Positions 47,133 through 58,403 are shown, numbered from the stretch's first letter. The stretch is DNA of 64,000 nucleotides from Cupriavidus neocaledonicus (GCF_000372525.1 NZ_AQUR01000074.1:1-64000), one strand, 5' to 3'. The notes: generated by a model from the letters alone, not told the origin. A program made the numbers and translations.

Positions 47133-48073
47133 AGCCGGCGTTGCTGTCGCTGTTGCTGTGGCTGGCCGCTGCTGCGGCCCACGCGGCGCCCGCGCAGCCG
47201 CCCGACTACCGCCTGGCTCCGCGCGAGATCGCCGCCGGCGTGTGGCTGCTGGAAGGCGCCAATGCCGACTTCGCCCCGGCCAATGGCTGCAACATCATCA
47301 ATACCGCCTTTATCGACACCGGCGACGGCGTGGTGGTGATCAACACCGGCCCGTCGCGCGAGTACGGCGAGCAGCAGCGCCGCGCCATCGCCGCGCTGAC
47401 CGGCGCGCCGGTCCGGCTGGTGCTGAACCTGAACCTGCATCCCGACTACTTCTTCGGCAACCAGGCCTATGCCGACGTGGGCGCCAGCGCGCTGCCCGCC
47501 ACCATCGACGGCGCGCGCCGCGAGGGCGCGGCCTATGCCGATAACCTCTACCGCCTGTGCGGCGACTGGATGCGCGGCACCGAGCCTGCGCCGCCGGTCC
47601 ACGCACTGGCACCCGGCGTGCGCACGATCGGGCGCCGCACGCTGGAACTGATCCGCCTCGAAGGCCATACCGACGCGGATCTGGTGCTGCTGGACCGCGG
47701 CGCCGGCATCGTCTTTGCCGGTGGGCTGGTGTTCCGTGAGCGCATCCCGACCACGCCGCACGCGCACATCGGCCGCTGGCTGGACAGCCTGGCACGCCTG
47801 CAGGCGCTGATGGAGCAGAGCGGGGCGCGACTGCTGGTGCCCAGCCACGGCCCCGCACTGGGCGGAACGGAAGCCATCGCGCAGACGCGTGCCTACCTGC
47901 AGTGGCTCGACGCGCGCCTGCGCGAGGCCGCGGCGCAGGGACGCGACCTGGCCGAGGTCATGGCCATGCCGGTGCCCGAGCCGTATGCGCGCTGGGGCGC
48001 GCTGCCCGCCGAATACCTGCGCAACGTGATCCATCTCTACCCGGCGCACGAGGACGCCGCGCTGGGCCGGTGA
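47129..48073 (+). CDS. Quinoprotein relay-system metallo-beta-lactamase-fold protein (first copy)
   Basis: A 314-residue exported protein of the metallo-beta-lactamase fold, similar to SoxH. Signal MKPALLSLLLWLAAAAAHAA. The fold blocks are NCNIINTAFIDTGDGVVVINTG-like start, VRLVLNLNLHPDYFFGN, LEGHTDADLVL (third zinc-side His region) and LLVPSHGP (His). The canonical HxHxDH has become NxHxDY: the first His is Asn and the last is Tyr, so zinc binding would be altered. It ends the SoxYZ operon with a 4-base overlap upstream. Confidence 0.88.
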   Translation: MKPALLSLLLWLAAAAAHAAPAQPPDYRLAPREIAAGVWLLEGANADFAPANGCNIINTAFIDTGDGVVVINTGPSREYGEQQRRAIAALTGAPVRLVLNLNLHPDYFFGNQAYADVGASALPATIDGARREGAAYADNLYRLCGDWMRGTEPAPPVHALAPGVRTIGRRTLELIRLEGHTDADLVLLDRGAGIVFAGGLVFRERIPTTPHAHIGRWLDSLARLQALMEQSGARLLVPSHGPALGGTEAIAQTRAYLQWLDARLREAAAQGRDLAEVMAMPVPEPYARWGALPAEYLRNVIHLYPAHEDAALGR

Positions 48074-48089
48074 AGGTGCCGGTCCTGGC

Positions 48090-48135
48090 TGTTCAATTCT
48101 GGCGCAGCTGCAACGCAGTGTTGCACGCTGGCGCG
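48090..48135 (+). promoter_or_regulatory. Degenerate activator sites upstream of the PQQ alcohol dehydrogenase
   Basis: Two weak matches to TGTnnC-N5-GnnACA: TGTTCAATTCTGGCGCA (48090-48106) and TGTTGCACGCTGGCGCG (48119-48135), with centres 29 bases apart and lying about 60-90 bases before the -24 element. A perfect 6-5-6 palindrome TGCAAC-N5-GTTGCA (48109-48125) overlaps the second. AGTGTTGC here is also present upstream of pedF. Confidence 0.4.
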
Positions 48136-48187
48136 GACCACGGCCGTGCCCATGGCCCACCGGGCGCTTGAGCGGGCCCTGGCCCAC

Positions 48188-48202
48188 TGGCATGGGATTT
48201 GC
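48188..48202 (+). promoter_or_regulatory. Sigma-54 promoter of the PQQ alcohol dehydrogenase gene
   Basis: TGGCATGGGATTTGC is a strong -24/-12 match, with TGGCATG, four bases, and TTGC. It gives a leader of about 55 bases before the dehydrogenase start. Confidence 0.78.
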
Positions 48203-48268
48203 CATTTGCGTGCTGGTGTGTGGCGCAGTGGCGCACCGGCGCAATCGAAAACAAGAGAGGAGATGACA

Positions 48269-50020
48269 ATGAGGACGATACGAGTTGGGCTGGCGGTCGC
48301 GGCGATCGCGGCCGCTGCGGCGAGCGTTGCCGCGCACGCGGCGGTCAGCGACGCCATGATCGAGAACGACGCCAAATCCCCCGGCGACGTGCTGTCGTGG
48401 GGCATGGGCCCGCAGGGCCAACGCTATTCCACGCTGGCGCGCATCAACACGAAGAACGTGGGCCGGCTGGTGCCGGCGTGGTCGTTCTCGTTCGGCGGCG
48501 AGAAGCAGCGCGGGCAGGAGTCGCAGCCGCTGATCCACGACGGCAAGATGTTCGTCACCGCGTCGTATTCGCGCATCTATGCGCTCGACGTGAAGACCGG
48601 GCGCAAGCTGTGGAAGTACGAGCACCGCCTGCCCGAAGGCATCATGCCGTGCTGCGACGTAGTCAACCGCGGCGCGGCGCTGTACGACAACCTGGTGATT
48701 TTCGGCACGCTCGACGCGCAGCTGGTGGCGCTGGACCAGAACAGCGGCAAGGTGGTGTGGAAGGAGAAGCTCGAAGACTACGCGGCCGGCTACTCGTACA
48801 CGGCTGCGCCGCTGGTGGCCAAGGGGCTGGTGCTGACCGGCATCTCGGGTGGCGAGTTCGGCGTGGTCGGCCGCGTCGAGGCGCGCGACGCGAAGACCGG
48901 CCAGCTGGTGTGGTCGCGCCCGGTGGTCGAGGGCCACATGGGCTACAAGTACGACAAGGACGGCAACAAGACGGAGATCGGCATGACCGGTACCCAGAAC
49001 GCCAGCTGGCCCGGCGAGACCTGGAAGACCGGCGGCGCGGCCACGTGGCTGGGCGGCACCTATGACCCGGCGACCGGCCTGGCCTACTTCGGCACCGGCA
49101 ACCCCGGCCCGTGGAACAGCCATATCCGCAAGGGCGACAACCTCTACTCTGCCTCCACCGTGGCGCTCGATCCGGCCACCGGCAAGATCGTCTGGCACTA
49201 CCAGAACACGCCGAACGACGGCTGGGACTTCGACGGCGTGAACGAGTTCGTCACCTTCGACCTGGACGGCAAGCGCATGGGCGGCAAGGCCGACCGCAAC
49301 GGCTTTTTCTACGTCAACGATGCCAGCAGCGGCAAGCTGGTCAATGCCTTCCCCTTCGTGAAGAAGATCACCTGGGCCACCGGCATCGACCTGAAGAGCG
49401 GCCGCCCCAACTACGTCGCCGAGGGCCGCCCCGGTGACCCGGCCGCCGCCAACGGCGAAAAGAAGGGCAAGTCGGTGTTCGCCGCGCCCGGCTTCCTGGG
49501 CGGCAAGAACCAGCAGCCGATGGCCTATAGCCCGCAGACCGGCCTGTTCTACGTGCCCGCCAACGAGTGGGGCATGGACATCTGGAACGAGCCCATCAGC
49601 TACAAGAAGGGCGCCGCGTTCCTGGGCGCGGGCTTCACCATCCAGCCGCTCAACGAGGACTACATCGGCTCGCTGCGTGCGATCAACCCCAAGACCGGCA
49701 AGATCGTCTGGGAGATCAAGAACGGCGCGCCGCTGTGGGGCGGCGCCATGACCACCGCCGGCGGGCTGGTGTTCTGGGGCACGCCCGAAGGCTACCTGAA
49801 GGCCGCCGACGCAAAGACCGGCAAGGAACTGTGGCAGTTCCAGACCGGCAGCGGCGTGGTCGCGCCGCCGGTCACGTGGGAAGAGAACGGCGAGCAGTTC
49901 GTTGCGGTGGTCTCCGGCTGGGGCGGCGCGGTGCCGCTGTGGGGCGGCGAGGTGGCCAAGCGCGTGAACTTCCTCGAGCAGGGTGGCTCGGTGTGGGTGT
50001 TCAAGCTGCACAAGAGCTGA
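48269..50020 (+). CDS. PQQ-dependent alcohol dehydrogenase, predicted lanthanide type
   Basis: A 583-residue periplasmic quinoprotein oxidising primary alcohols. Signal [20 protein letters not shown] ends near HAAVS. Eight-bladed propeller Trp-docking motifs recur (e.g. [36 protein letters not shown]). The vicinal disulfide is Cys128-Cys129. Metal/PQQ residues are Glu196, Asn278 and the catalytic Asp320 in GWDFDGVNE. Asp322, two residues on, is the extra ligand that marks lanthanide-dependent XoxF/PedH/ExaF enzymes; calcium enzymes have Ser or Ala there. No C-terminal cytochrome domain is present, so electrons go to separate cytochromes. The second ATG (48269) is preferred for its SD spacing (GAGGAG). 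Confidence 0.95.
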   Translation: MRTIRVGLAVAAIAAAAASVAAHAAVSDAMIENDAKSPGDVLSWGMGPQGQRYSTLARINTKNVGRLVPAWSFSFGGEKQRGQESQPLIHDGKMFVTASYSRIYALDVKTGRKLWKYEHRLPEGIMPCCDVVNRGAALYDNLVIFGTLDAQLVALDQNSGKVVWKEKLEDYAAGYSYTAAPLVAKGLVLTGISGGEFGVVGRVEARDAKTGQLVWSRPVVEGHMGYKYDKDGNKTEIGMTGTQNASWPGETWKTGGAATWLGGTYDPATGLAYFGTGNPGPWNSHIRKGDNLYSASTVALDPATGKIVWHYQNTPNDGWDFDGVNEFVTFDLDGKRMGGKADRNGFFYVNDASSGKLVNAFPFVKKITWATGIDLKSGRPNYVAEGRPGDPAAANGEKKGKSVFAAPGFLGGKNQQPMAYSPQTGLFYVPANEWGMDIWNEPISYKKGAAFLGAGFTIQPLNEDYIGSLRAINPKTGKIVWEIKNGAPLWGGAMTTAGGLVFWGTPEGYLKAADAKTGKELWQFQTGSGVVAPPVTWEENGEQFVAVVSGWGGAVPLWGGEVAKRVNFLEQGGSVWVFKLHKS

Positions 50021-50117
50021 ACGGGTAACGGGGGACACGGCCGGCGCACGCCATTGCATCGTCGATGCGGGGCGTGCGCGCGGCCCGGTAGCAACAGCAT
50101 CGGATACGGATACGGGT

Positions 50118-50441
50118 ATGAAGAAAGAATGGATGGCGCTGGCGGCGGTTGGCGCGATGTTGCCGGGCGCGGCGCTGGCCGCCACGGCGGCGGAGATGCA
50201 GGCGCTGGCCGACAAGAGCGGCTGCTTTTCCTGCCATGGCATGCAGTCGAAGCTGGTGGGGCCAGGGTTTGCCGAGGTGGCGGCACGCTACAAGGGCGAC
50301 GGCCAGGCGGCCGCGTCGCTGGCGAAGAAGATCCGGGAGGGCGGCAAGGGGGCATGGGGCCGGATCCCCATGCCGCCGCATGGAAATCTGGGAGAGGATG
50401 ATGCGAAGAAGCTGGCGGAGTGGGTGCTTGGGGTCGGTTGA
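50118..50441 (+). CDS. Small class I c-type cytochrome (c551/c552-like)
   Basis: A 107-residue periplasmic cytochrome. Signal MKKEWMALAAVGAMLPGAAL ends near AATAA. One haem site CFSCH near residue 36, conserved VGPGFAEVAARYKG, and the distal Met in IPMPPHGNLGEDDAKKLAEWVLG. This is the Pseudomonas c551 type. It lies 97 bases after the dehydrogenase and is the likely electron acceptor. The start has no obvious SD. Confidence 0.93.
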   Translation: MKKEWMALAAVGAMLPGAALAATAAEMQALADKSGCFSCHGMQSKLVGPGFAEVAARYKGDGQAAASLAKKIREGGKGAWGRIPMPPHGNLGEDDAKKLAEWVLGVG

Positions 50442-50619
50442 GCCGGGGCGGGGCGTGGGCTGCGGGCGCTGCGTCGGCCGCGGGGCCGTCGTGGGCGGCC
50501 GGCGCAAGACCCGCTTGCGGCGGCGCCGGCGCGGGCGTTGATTCAGCGCTCGCCGCATCCGTCGGTTCTTGGTTTGTCGTGCTTGGCGGGCGTGGCTGTT
50601 TCGCCGGCGTAACCGGCGA

Positions 50620-50650
50620 CCTCCTTTCTGTCCGAGCGACAGAAAGGAGG
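50620..50650. repeat. Perfect palindrome CCTCCTTTCTGTC / GACAGAAAGGAGG
   Basis: Two 13-base arms flank a CGAGC loop. The arms contain AAAGGAGG-like sequence. Such TTTCTGTC-N-GACAGAAA elements are common dispersed repeats in Burkholderiales intergenic DNA. It could also act as a bidirectional hairpin at the end of the cytochrome transcript. Confidence 0.75.
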
Positions 50651-50942
50651 CAAAGAGCGCGTTGCCTAAGCGGCTGGCTAAGGCGGCGTTGGTGGTTCAA
50701 ACGGTGGTGACTTGCGGTGAGGCGGTTGGTGGTTCGACCCTGCTGACGCTACCTGGATGTGCCTGGCGTTCGAGGTCGGATGGACGAACCCGACTTTAGG
50801 TCGGTGGCCGCCTGCTAACGGCGTTATTGGTGGGACGCCTTCGGCTGCGCTGCACGCGCTCCCAATCTCAGGTCTTGTGCACTGGCACGGAGTGCGTCGC
50901 TGCGCTCGCACGCGCTATCGCGGGCGGGCCCCCGCTGGTTTG

Positions 50943-51160
50943 CTCCCCTCTCCCGCTTGCGGGAGAGGGGCGGGGGTGAGGGCCGGCGGTGGCAATAGCG
51001 ATGACCTTCACTTCGTTGATGCTCCCGCCCTCACCCCAACCCTCTCCCGCAAGCGGGAGAGGGAGTACGCAAGCGGGAATTGGAAAGTTCGAGGCCGTTG
51101 ATGACGCTGCGGGTTTTCTCCCCTCTCCCGCTTGCGAGAGAGGGGCGGGGGAGAGGGCCG
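50943..51160. repeat. Three REP-like palindromic repeats
   Basis: CTCTCCCGCTTGCGGGAGAG-type units occur at about 50943-50983 (forward), 51023-51066 (inverted orientation, CCCTCTCCCGCAAGCGGGAG) and 51116-51160 (forward, one base changed). Each palindrome has a one-sided tail GGGCGGGGGTGAGGGC or its complement, giving an outward/inward pair as in BIME clusters. Confidence 0.85.
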
Positions 51161-51203
51161 GAGCATCCACGAAGTCAATCGCATCCGTCCGCGCTGCCCA
51201 ACC

Positions 51204-52376
51204 TCATCCCCGCGAACTCCGCGATGAACCCAGTCTCAACGAGTTTCCATCGCTTCGAAACACCAGCGGATATTCGTTCGTCCGCGCCGCCGCCAGCCGG
51301 CCCTCCAACACGATCTCGCGCAGCCGCCCGTGCCCGGGAGCCTGCGCGCAGGCGGGGTCGGTCGCGGCGGCATCGCCGGTGACCAGGAAGGCCTGGCAGC
51401 GGCAGCCGCCCAGGTCTGCCTCCCTGTGCTCGCACGAGCGGCACGGTTGCGGCATCCACTGCGTGCCGCGAAAGCGGCGGAACGCGTCGCTGTGGTGCCA
51501 GATGTCGTGCAGGGATTCCGTCCTGACGTCGGGCAGCAGTAGGTCCGGCAGCATGCGCGCCGCATGGCACGGCAGCGCGGTGCCGTCCGGCGCCACGCCC
51601 AGGAAGGTGGTGCCCCATCCGTTCATGCATTTCTTCGGCCGTTCCTCGAAATAGTCCGGCACCACGAACAGGATCTGGCATTGCCGGCCGATGCGCGCGC
51701 GGTACTGCCGCACCACCGCCTCGGCCTCGATCAGCTGTTCGCGGGTCGGCATCAGTGCCAGGCGGTTTTCCCAGGCCCAGCCGTAGTACTGCGTGTTGGC
51801 CAGCTCCAGGTATTCGGCGCCGAGCTGCACGGCCAGCTCGATGATGGTGCCGACGTGCGGCAGGTTATGCCGGTGCAGCACGCAGTTCATCACCATCGGA
51901 TAACCGTGCGCCTTGATCAGCCTGGCCACGCGCTGCTTCAGCTCGAACGTGCGCGTGCTCGACAGGAAATCATTGAGCTCGCGCGTGGAGTCCTGGAACG
52001 ACAGCTGGATATGGTCCAGGCCCGCCTCCCGCAGCGCCGCCAGGCGGGCATCGGTCAGGCCCACGCCGGAGGTGATCAGGTTGGTGTAGAAGCCCAGGCC
52101 GCGCGCATGGCGCACCAGCGTCTCCAGGTCCTTGCGCAGCAGCGGCTCGCCGCCGGACAGGCCCAGCTGCACCGCGCCCAGCGCGCGCGCCTGGCTGAAT
52201 ACGTCGCACCACTGCGCGGTATCCAGTTCCTGCGCATGGCGGGCATAGTCGACCGGGTTGGAGCAGAACGCGCAGTGCAGCGGGCAGCGGTAGGTCAGCT
52301 CCGCCAGCAGCCACAGCGGCGGGCCGGGCGGCGCCGGCTCAGACCAGCCAGCCGCGTTCGGTGGCATGTTTGACAA
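51204..52376 (-). CDS. pqqE: PQQ synthesis radical SAM enzyme PqqE
   Basis: A 390-residue radical SAM-SPASM protein that links Glu and Tyr side chains of the PqqA peptide. The SAM cluster motif is CPLHCAFCSNP. SGGEPLLRKDLETLV follows. The SPASM part has KKCMNGWGTTFLGVAPDG, ALPCHAARMLPD, and PCRSCEHREADLGGCRCQAF. The tail after PLVFRSDG is about 12 residues longer than usual. The listed start is TTG 52376 with GGAGG 9 bases upstream. ATG 52367 is the alternative. Either way it overlaps pqqD by about 30-38 bases. Last gene of pqqABCDE. Confidence 0.95.
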   Translation of the reverse strand: MSNMPPNAAGWSEPAPPGPPLWLLAELTYRCPLHCAFCSNPVDYARHAQELDTAQWCDVFSQARALGAVQLGLSGGEPLLRKDLETLVRHARGLGFYTNLITSGVGLTDARLAALREAGLDHIQLSFQDSTRELNDFLSSTRTFELKQRVARLIKAHGYPMVMNCVLHRHNLPHVGTIIELAVQLGAEYLELANTQYYGWAWENRLALMPTREQLIEAEAVVRQYRARIGRQCQILFVVPDYFEERPKKCMNGWGTTFLGVAPDGTALPCHAARMLPDLLLPDVRTESLHDIWHHSDAFRRFRGTQWMPQPCRSCEHREADLGGCRCQAFLVTGDAAATDPACAQAPGHGRLREIVLEGRLAAARTNEYPLVFRSDGNSLRLGSSRSSRG

Positions 52377-52611
52377 AGGCGTGGACCTCCGGCGCGATGC
52401 CCTGCACGCCGAAGGCGGCCTGCAGGTCGTCGATCAGCATGTCGAGGGTGTGGTTGCCGTCGCAGCGCTGCAGGATCGCGGCGGCGCTGTCGTTGAGCGT
52501 GACCATTCCTTCCGGATACAGCAGCACCCAGCTTTGCTGCGAGGCCTCCCACTGCAGGCGGAAGGTGCGGTGCAGGGTCGGGGTGGCGAGGTCTTGCGGG
52601 CCGTCGGTCAT
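52339..52611 (-). CDS. pqqD: PQQ synthesis peptide chaperone PqqD
   Basis: A 90-residue RRE-type peptide-binding protein that presents PqqA to PqqE. Family blocks: [40 protein letters not shown] and [13 protein letters not shown]. It overlaps pqqC by four bases and pqqE by 38, showing tight coupling. Confidence 0.94.
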   Translation of the reverse strand: MTDGPQDLATPTLHRTFRLQWEASQQSWVLLYPEGMVTLNDSAAAILQRCDGNHTLDMLIDDLQAAFGVQGIAPEVHAFVKHATERGWLV

Positions 52612-53300
52612 GGATGGGCCTGCTGGATGGCGTCGAGCATCGACCACAGCACGTCGAGCTTGAACTGCAGGATGTCCAGTGCGCGCTGCTGTTGCGCCGC
52701 GCTGCGGAAGTAGTCCAGCGTCACGCGCAGGCCGTGGTCGACGTCGCGCTGCGCCAGCGGGATGCGCGAGCGGAAGTAGTCCAGCCCGCCGGACTCGATC
52801 CACGGGTAATGCGTGGGCCAGCCGGCCAGCCGTTCCTGGTGGATCTTCGGCGCGAACATCTCGGTCAGCGACGAGCACACCGCTTCCTGCCACGGCGCGC
52901 GGCGCGCGAAGTTGACATAGGCGTCGACGGCGAAGCGCACTCCGGGCAGCACCTGCCGGTGATCCAGCAGCGTGTCGCGCTCCAGCCCCACGGCCTGGCC
53001 CAGCCGCAGCCATGCTTCGATGCCGCCGGGTTCGGTATCGGTGCCGTCATGGTCGAGGATGCGCACCACCCACTCGCGGCGCGTGGCGCGGTCGGGGCAG
53101 TTGGACAGGATCGCGGCATCCTTGAGGGGGATGCTGGCCTGGTAGTAGAAGCGGTTGGCCACCCAGGCGCGGATCTGCGCGGGCGTGCATTGGCCCGCCG
53201 CCATGCGCTGGTTGAACGGGTGGTGGATGTGGTAGCCGCTTTCGCGGGCGCGCAGGCGCGCCTCGAACTCGGCCGGGGTCCAGGCAACGGTGGCTGTCAT
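52608..53300 (-). CDS. pqqC: PQQ synthase PqqC
   Basis: A 230-residue cofactorless oxidase catalysing the last ring closure and oxidation to PQQ. Typical blocks are [74 protein letters not shown] and [21 protein letters not shown], with the active-site His, Tyr and Arg residues retained. Its start overlaps the pqqB stop (ATGA). Confidence 0.96.
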   Translation of the reverse strand: MTATVAWTPAEFEARLRARESGYHIHHPFNQRMAAGQCTPAQIRAWVANRFYYQASIPLKDAAILSNCPDRATRREWVVRILDHDGTDTEPGGIEAWLRLGQAVGLERDTLLDHRQVLPGVRFAVDAYVNFARRAPWQEAVCSSLTEMFAPKIHQERLAGWPTHYPWIESGGLDYFRSRIPLAQRDVDHGLRVTLDYFRSAAQQQRALDILQFKLDVLWSMLDAIQQAHP

Positions 53301-54214
53301 AGCGCGATTTCCATGCCGTCGTAGGCCAGCTCGATGCCGTGCCGGGTCAGCTCGGCACGCTCGGGCGAGTCTTCCGCCAGCACCGGATTGGTGTTGTTGA
53401 TGTGGATGAGGATCTTGCGGCGGGCGGGCAGTCGGTCCAGCACCTCGATCATCCCGCCCGGCCCGGACAGGGCCAGGTGGCCCATGTCGGCGGCGCTGCG
53501 CGTGGAGAAGCCCAGCGCCTGCATTTCGTCGTCGCGCCAGAAGGTGCCGTCGACCAGGACCACGTCGGCGCGGCGCAGCTGCGCGAACACGTGGTCATCG
53601 ACCTGGCCCAGCCCGGGCGCATAGAAGGCGCTGCGGCCGCTGCGGCGGTCTTCGATGCGCAGGCCGATGTTGTCGCCCGGCTGCGGCGCATGGCGCCTGG
53701 GCGAGTAGGGCGGGGCCTTGCTTTGCAGCGGCACCGCGGTCAGCGCCACGCCGTCCAGCGGCGGCACCGAGAACGCGGTGCCGTCGCAGGGCAGCATGTG
53801 GCACTGCAGCCCGCAGTAGTGCGACAGGATGCGCGTCAGCGGGAACGCCCCGGCCAGGTCGTCGAGCACGCTGGCGGTGGCATAGAGCGGCAGCGCCCGG
53901 CGATGTTCGCGCAGCATCAGCAGGCCGGTGATGTGATCGATCTGCGCATCCATCAGCAGCACCGCGGCGATCGCGGTGTCGCGCGGCGCGCGCGCGGGCT
54001 GCAGCGCGCCGGCCTGGCGCAGCTGCTGCAGGATGTCGGGCGAAGCATTGACCAGGATCGCTTCCGGGCCGTCGCCGCACAGCGCGATCGACGATTGCGT
54101 GCGCGGGGTGGCGCGCACGGTGCCGCGGCGCACGCCGTCGCAATTGCGGCAATTGCAGTTCCATTGCGGAAAGCCGCCGCCGGCGGCCGATCCCAGTACC
54201 CGGATGGTTGTCAT
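53297..54214 (-). CDS. pqqB: PQQ synthesis protein PqqB
   Basis: A 305-residue metallo-beta-lactamase-fold hydroxylase acting on the diamino-acid intermediate. [29 protein letters not shown] holds the zinc Cys cluster characteristic of Pqq[20 protein letters not shown] and [14 protein letters not shown] are further signatures. ATG 54214 is chosen over an upstream frame extension because the conserved [13 protein letters not shown] block follows directly. Its own SD is weak. Confidence 0.95.
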   Translation of the reverse strand: MTTIRVLGSAAGGGFPQWNCNCRNCDGVRRGTVRATPRTQSSIALCGDGPEAILVNASPDILQQLRQAGALQPARAPRDTAIAAVLLMDAQIDHITGLLMLREHRRALPLYATASVLDDLAGAFPLTRILSHYCGLQCHMLPCDGTAFSVPPLDGVALTAVPLQSKAPPYSPRRHAPQPGDNIGLRIEDRRSGRSAFYAPGLGQVDDHVFAQLRRADVVLVDGTFWRDDEMQALGFSTRSAADMGHLALSGPGGMIEVLDRLPARRKILIHINNTNPVLAEDSPERAELTRHGIELAYDGMEIAL

Positions 54215-54306
54215 GGCGCGAGCGCTCGAGGGTGGATCACGGCTGCCCCGCGCAGGCGCCATACCGGCAACCACCGGCGGCGCCCGCCTGGGGAACGCGC
54301 GGCCGG

Positions 54307-54381
54307 TCAGCGGTTGGCGATATACATGGTGATTTCAAAGCCGAGCCGCAGCTCGGTGTAGGCGGGCGTGGTCCAGGTCAT
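54307..54381 (-). CDS. pqqA: PQQ precursor peptide PqqA
   Basis: A 24-residue peptide starting [17 protein letters not shown] and ending in TMYIANR. Glu and Tyr in FEITMY (residues 16 and 20) are the two residues that are cross-linked to form PQQ. AAGGAG precedes the ATG by 6-7 bases. It is the first gene of pqqABCDE and is divergent from an iminopeptidase-like gene. Confidence 0.96.
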   Translation of the reverse strand: MTWTTPAYTELRLGFEITMYIANR

Positions 54382-54465
54382 GTCGGTCTCCTTGGGTGGC
54401 ATGGTTAGTGATTAGCGTCGCGGCATGGCAGCGTGTCTGCCGCAATGCCCGGAAAGGCAACAACC

Positions 54466-55401
54466 ATGCCCGACGCAACCCTGGACGCCACCGTCTTCCA
54501 CCTGCGCACGCCCGACGCGCAGCGCCTGCACGTGCGACTGGTCGGCCCGCCGCACGGCGAGCCCTGGCTGGTCCTGCACGGCGGGCCGGGCAGCGGCTGC
54601 GCGGCATCGATGGCGGCATGGTTCGACCCGCAACGGCACCGCGTGGTGATGCCCGACCAGCGCGGCGCCGGCCGCTCGACGCCGGCGGGCGGCCTGCGGC
54701 GCAACAACGTCGGCGCGCTGCTGGCCGACCTGGAGCAGCTGCGCGCGGCGCTCGGCATCGCGCGCTGGGGCGTGGTGGGTGGGTCGTGGGGCGCGGCGCT
54801 GGCGCTGGCCTATGCCGCGCGCTATCCGCATGCGGTCGCGGCGCTGGTATTGCGCGGCGCCTTCCTGACCGGGCGCGACGACGTGCTGGGCCTGTTTGCG
54901 CCGCGCCCCGGCGCCAGCCTGCTGCGCCGCGTCGCGCCGGCGGGCGAGCGGCTGCCCGAGGCGCGCGCGCGGCTGCTGACGGTGTCTCGACTGTTGCAAA
55001 GTGGGACGGCTGTGTCAAAACGGGACACTGCGACGGCGTGGCGCAGGCTCGAACTGGAGCGGCTGGGCTTGCGCGGCGTTGCACAAGAACGCCTTCAGCC
55101 CGCGCGCGAGCGCCTGGCCATGGTGCGCAAGTACCGCATCCAGGCGCACTACCTGCGCCACCGCGCCGGGCTGGGCAAGCCGGCGCTTCTGCGCGCGGCG
55201 CGGGGCATCGCCGCGCACGGCCTGCCGGTGACGCTGCTGCATGGCCGCGCCGACGCGGTGTGCCGGCCCGCCAATGCCCTCCGGCTGCGGCACGCCATGC
55301 CGGCCGCACGACTGGCCTGGGTCGACGGTGGGCACCTGGCCGACGGCGCCATGCGCGACGCGCTCGCGGACGCGATCCGCGCCAGCGCCTGGCAGCGCTG
55401 A
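54466..55401 (+). CDS. Proline iminopeptidase-like alpha/beta hydrolase beside pqqA
   Basis: A 311-residue alpha/beta hydrolase of peptidase family S33. LVLHGGPGSGCAASM is the oxyanion-hole motif, PDQRGAGRSTPAGG is family-specific, GGSWGAALALAYA has the nucleophile Ser, HGRADAVC the Asp and DGGHLADG the His. It is divergent from pqqA at 84 bases. Some PQQ loci carry a peptidase for releasing the cross-linked Glu-Tyr from PqqA; an analogous task is possible here, but classical PqqF/PqqG are M16 proteases, so this is inference. ATG 54466 with GGAAAGG is used. Confidence 0.82.
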   Translation: MPDATLDATVFHLRTPDAQRLHVRLVGPPHGEPWLVLHGGPGSGCAASMAAWFDPQRHRVVMPDQRGAGRSTPAGGLRRNNVGALLADLEQLRAALGIARWGVVGGSWGAALALAYAARYPHAVAALVLRGAFLTGRDDVLGLFAPRPGASLLRRVAPAGERLPEARARLLTVSRLLQSGTAVSKRDTATAWRRLELERLGLRGVAQERLQPARERLAMVRKYRIQAHYLRHRAGLGKPALLRAARGIAAHGLPVTLLHGRADAVCRPANALRLRHAMPAARLAWVDGGHLADGAMRDALADAIRASAWQR

Positions 55402-56357
55402 TGGCCACGCGTCGTGCCTTTCTCGGGACCGCGCTGGCGCTGGCGCTCGACGCCTGGCCGGCCGCGGCGGCCGGCACGCGGCTCGTGCTGGACCCGCTGC
55501 GGCCCGGCGTCTACGTCGCCCGCGCCGCCAATGCCGAAGCCATGCGCGCCAACGCCGGCGCGGTGGTGCCCTGCCTGGTCCATGTCACGCGCGCGGGGGT
55601 GCTGGTGGTCGATCCCGGGCCGCAGGCGGCGTGGGGCAGGGCGCTGCTCGGCGCGATCCGCGCGCTGACGCGGCAGCCGGTGCGCTGGGTGGTCAACAGC
55701 CACGCCCATCCGGAGAACGTGCTGGCCAATGCCGCCTTTGCCGGGCTGCGGCCGCGGCCGCGGTTCCTGGCTTCGGCGGCCACCGCCGCGTTGATGCGGC
55801 AACGATGCACGGACTGCCTGGCCCGTCTTGCCGCGCTGCTCGGGCACGCGGCCATGCGCGGCACCGCGATCGTGTTGCCGGAGCCGGCGCTGCAGCACGG
55901 CGCCTGGCTGCAAACCGGCGATACCGCGTGGCAGGTGCAGGTGCATGCGCCCGCGCACAGCGCGTCCGATACCGTGCTGTACGCGCCGCAGCTGCGGCTG
56001 CTGTGTGCCGGCGGCCTGGCGTACCGCGAACGTGTGCCCGAGATGCAGGAAGCGTCGCTGCAGGGCTGGCGCCGGGCGCTGCGGCAGTTGATCGCGCTGC
56101 CGGCGGACACCGTCGTCGCCACCGCGACCGGCACGCCCGCGCAGACGCTGGTGCCGACGCTGGCCTATCTCGATGCGCTGGCGCAGGGCATCGGCGCCGC
56201 GCTGGCCGCGGGCCGCGATGCCACCCAGGCTGCCGATGCCGTGGTGGCCGAGCCGTTCCGCCACTGGCGCCATTTCCCGACGCGCCATCCGCTGAACCTG
56301 CAGCGCGCCTGGGGCCAGCTGGAAGACGCGTGGATGCAGGGTGGACCGCTGGCCTGA
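55401..56357 (+). CDS. Quinoprotein relay-system metallo-beta-lactamase-fold protein (second copy)
   Basis: A 318-residue exported protein of the same fold as the gene at 47129. Signal MATRRAFLGTALALALDAWP (Tat-like RR-x-F-L) ends near AAAAG. Blocks: PCLVHVTRAGVLVVDPG, RWVVNSHAHPENVLAN and VHAPAHSASDTVLY. Here HxH is kept, but the following D-H is Glu-Asn and the Gly is Ala, so the zinc site differs from both the canonical form and its paralogue. It overlaps the upstream hydrolase by one base. Confidence 0.85.
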   Translation: MATRRAFLGTALALALDAWPAAAAGTRLVLDPLRPGVYVARAANAEAMRANAGAVVPCLVHVTRAGVLVVDPGPQAAWGRALLGAIRALTRQPVRWVVNSHAHPENVLANAAFAGLRPRPRFLASAATAALMRQRCTDCLARLAALLGHAAMRGTAIVLPEPALQHGAWLQTGDTAWQVQVHAPAHSASDTVLYAPQLRLLCAGGLAYRERVPEMQEASLQGWRRALRQLIALPADTVVATATGTPAQTLVPTLAYLDALAQGIGAALAAGRDATQAADAVVAEPFRHWRHFPTRHPLNLQRAWGQLEDAWMQGGPLA

Positions 56358-56375
56358 ACCGGCGCGCCGCCCGGG

Positions 56376-58403
<2,028 letters not shown>

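Larger units (their letters stand above)
50442..51203. repeat. 762-base gene-free intergenic repeat region
   Basis: Between the cytochrome gene and the 3' end of pqqE (convergent). I find no gene. It contains a perfect 13-base-arm palindrome and three REP-like GC-rich repeats, listed separately. The rest (about 50660-50930) is GC-rich with local motif repetition such as GGTTGGTGGTTCGACC. The composition resembles dispersed intergenic repeats of Burkholderiales rather than decayed coding sequence. Confidence 0.7.

Noticed and set aside
47087..50242. A 1051-codon open frame on the minus strand
   Set aside because: Antisense to the relay protein and the PQQ dehydrogenase. No motifs and shadow-type composition.
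50620..50650. The large palindrome as a transposon end or attachment site
   Set aside because: No transposase, integrase or target-site duplication is seen nearby. A dispersed intergenic repeat explains it better.
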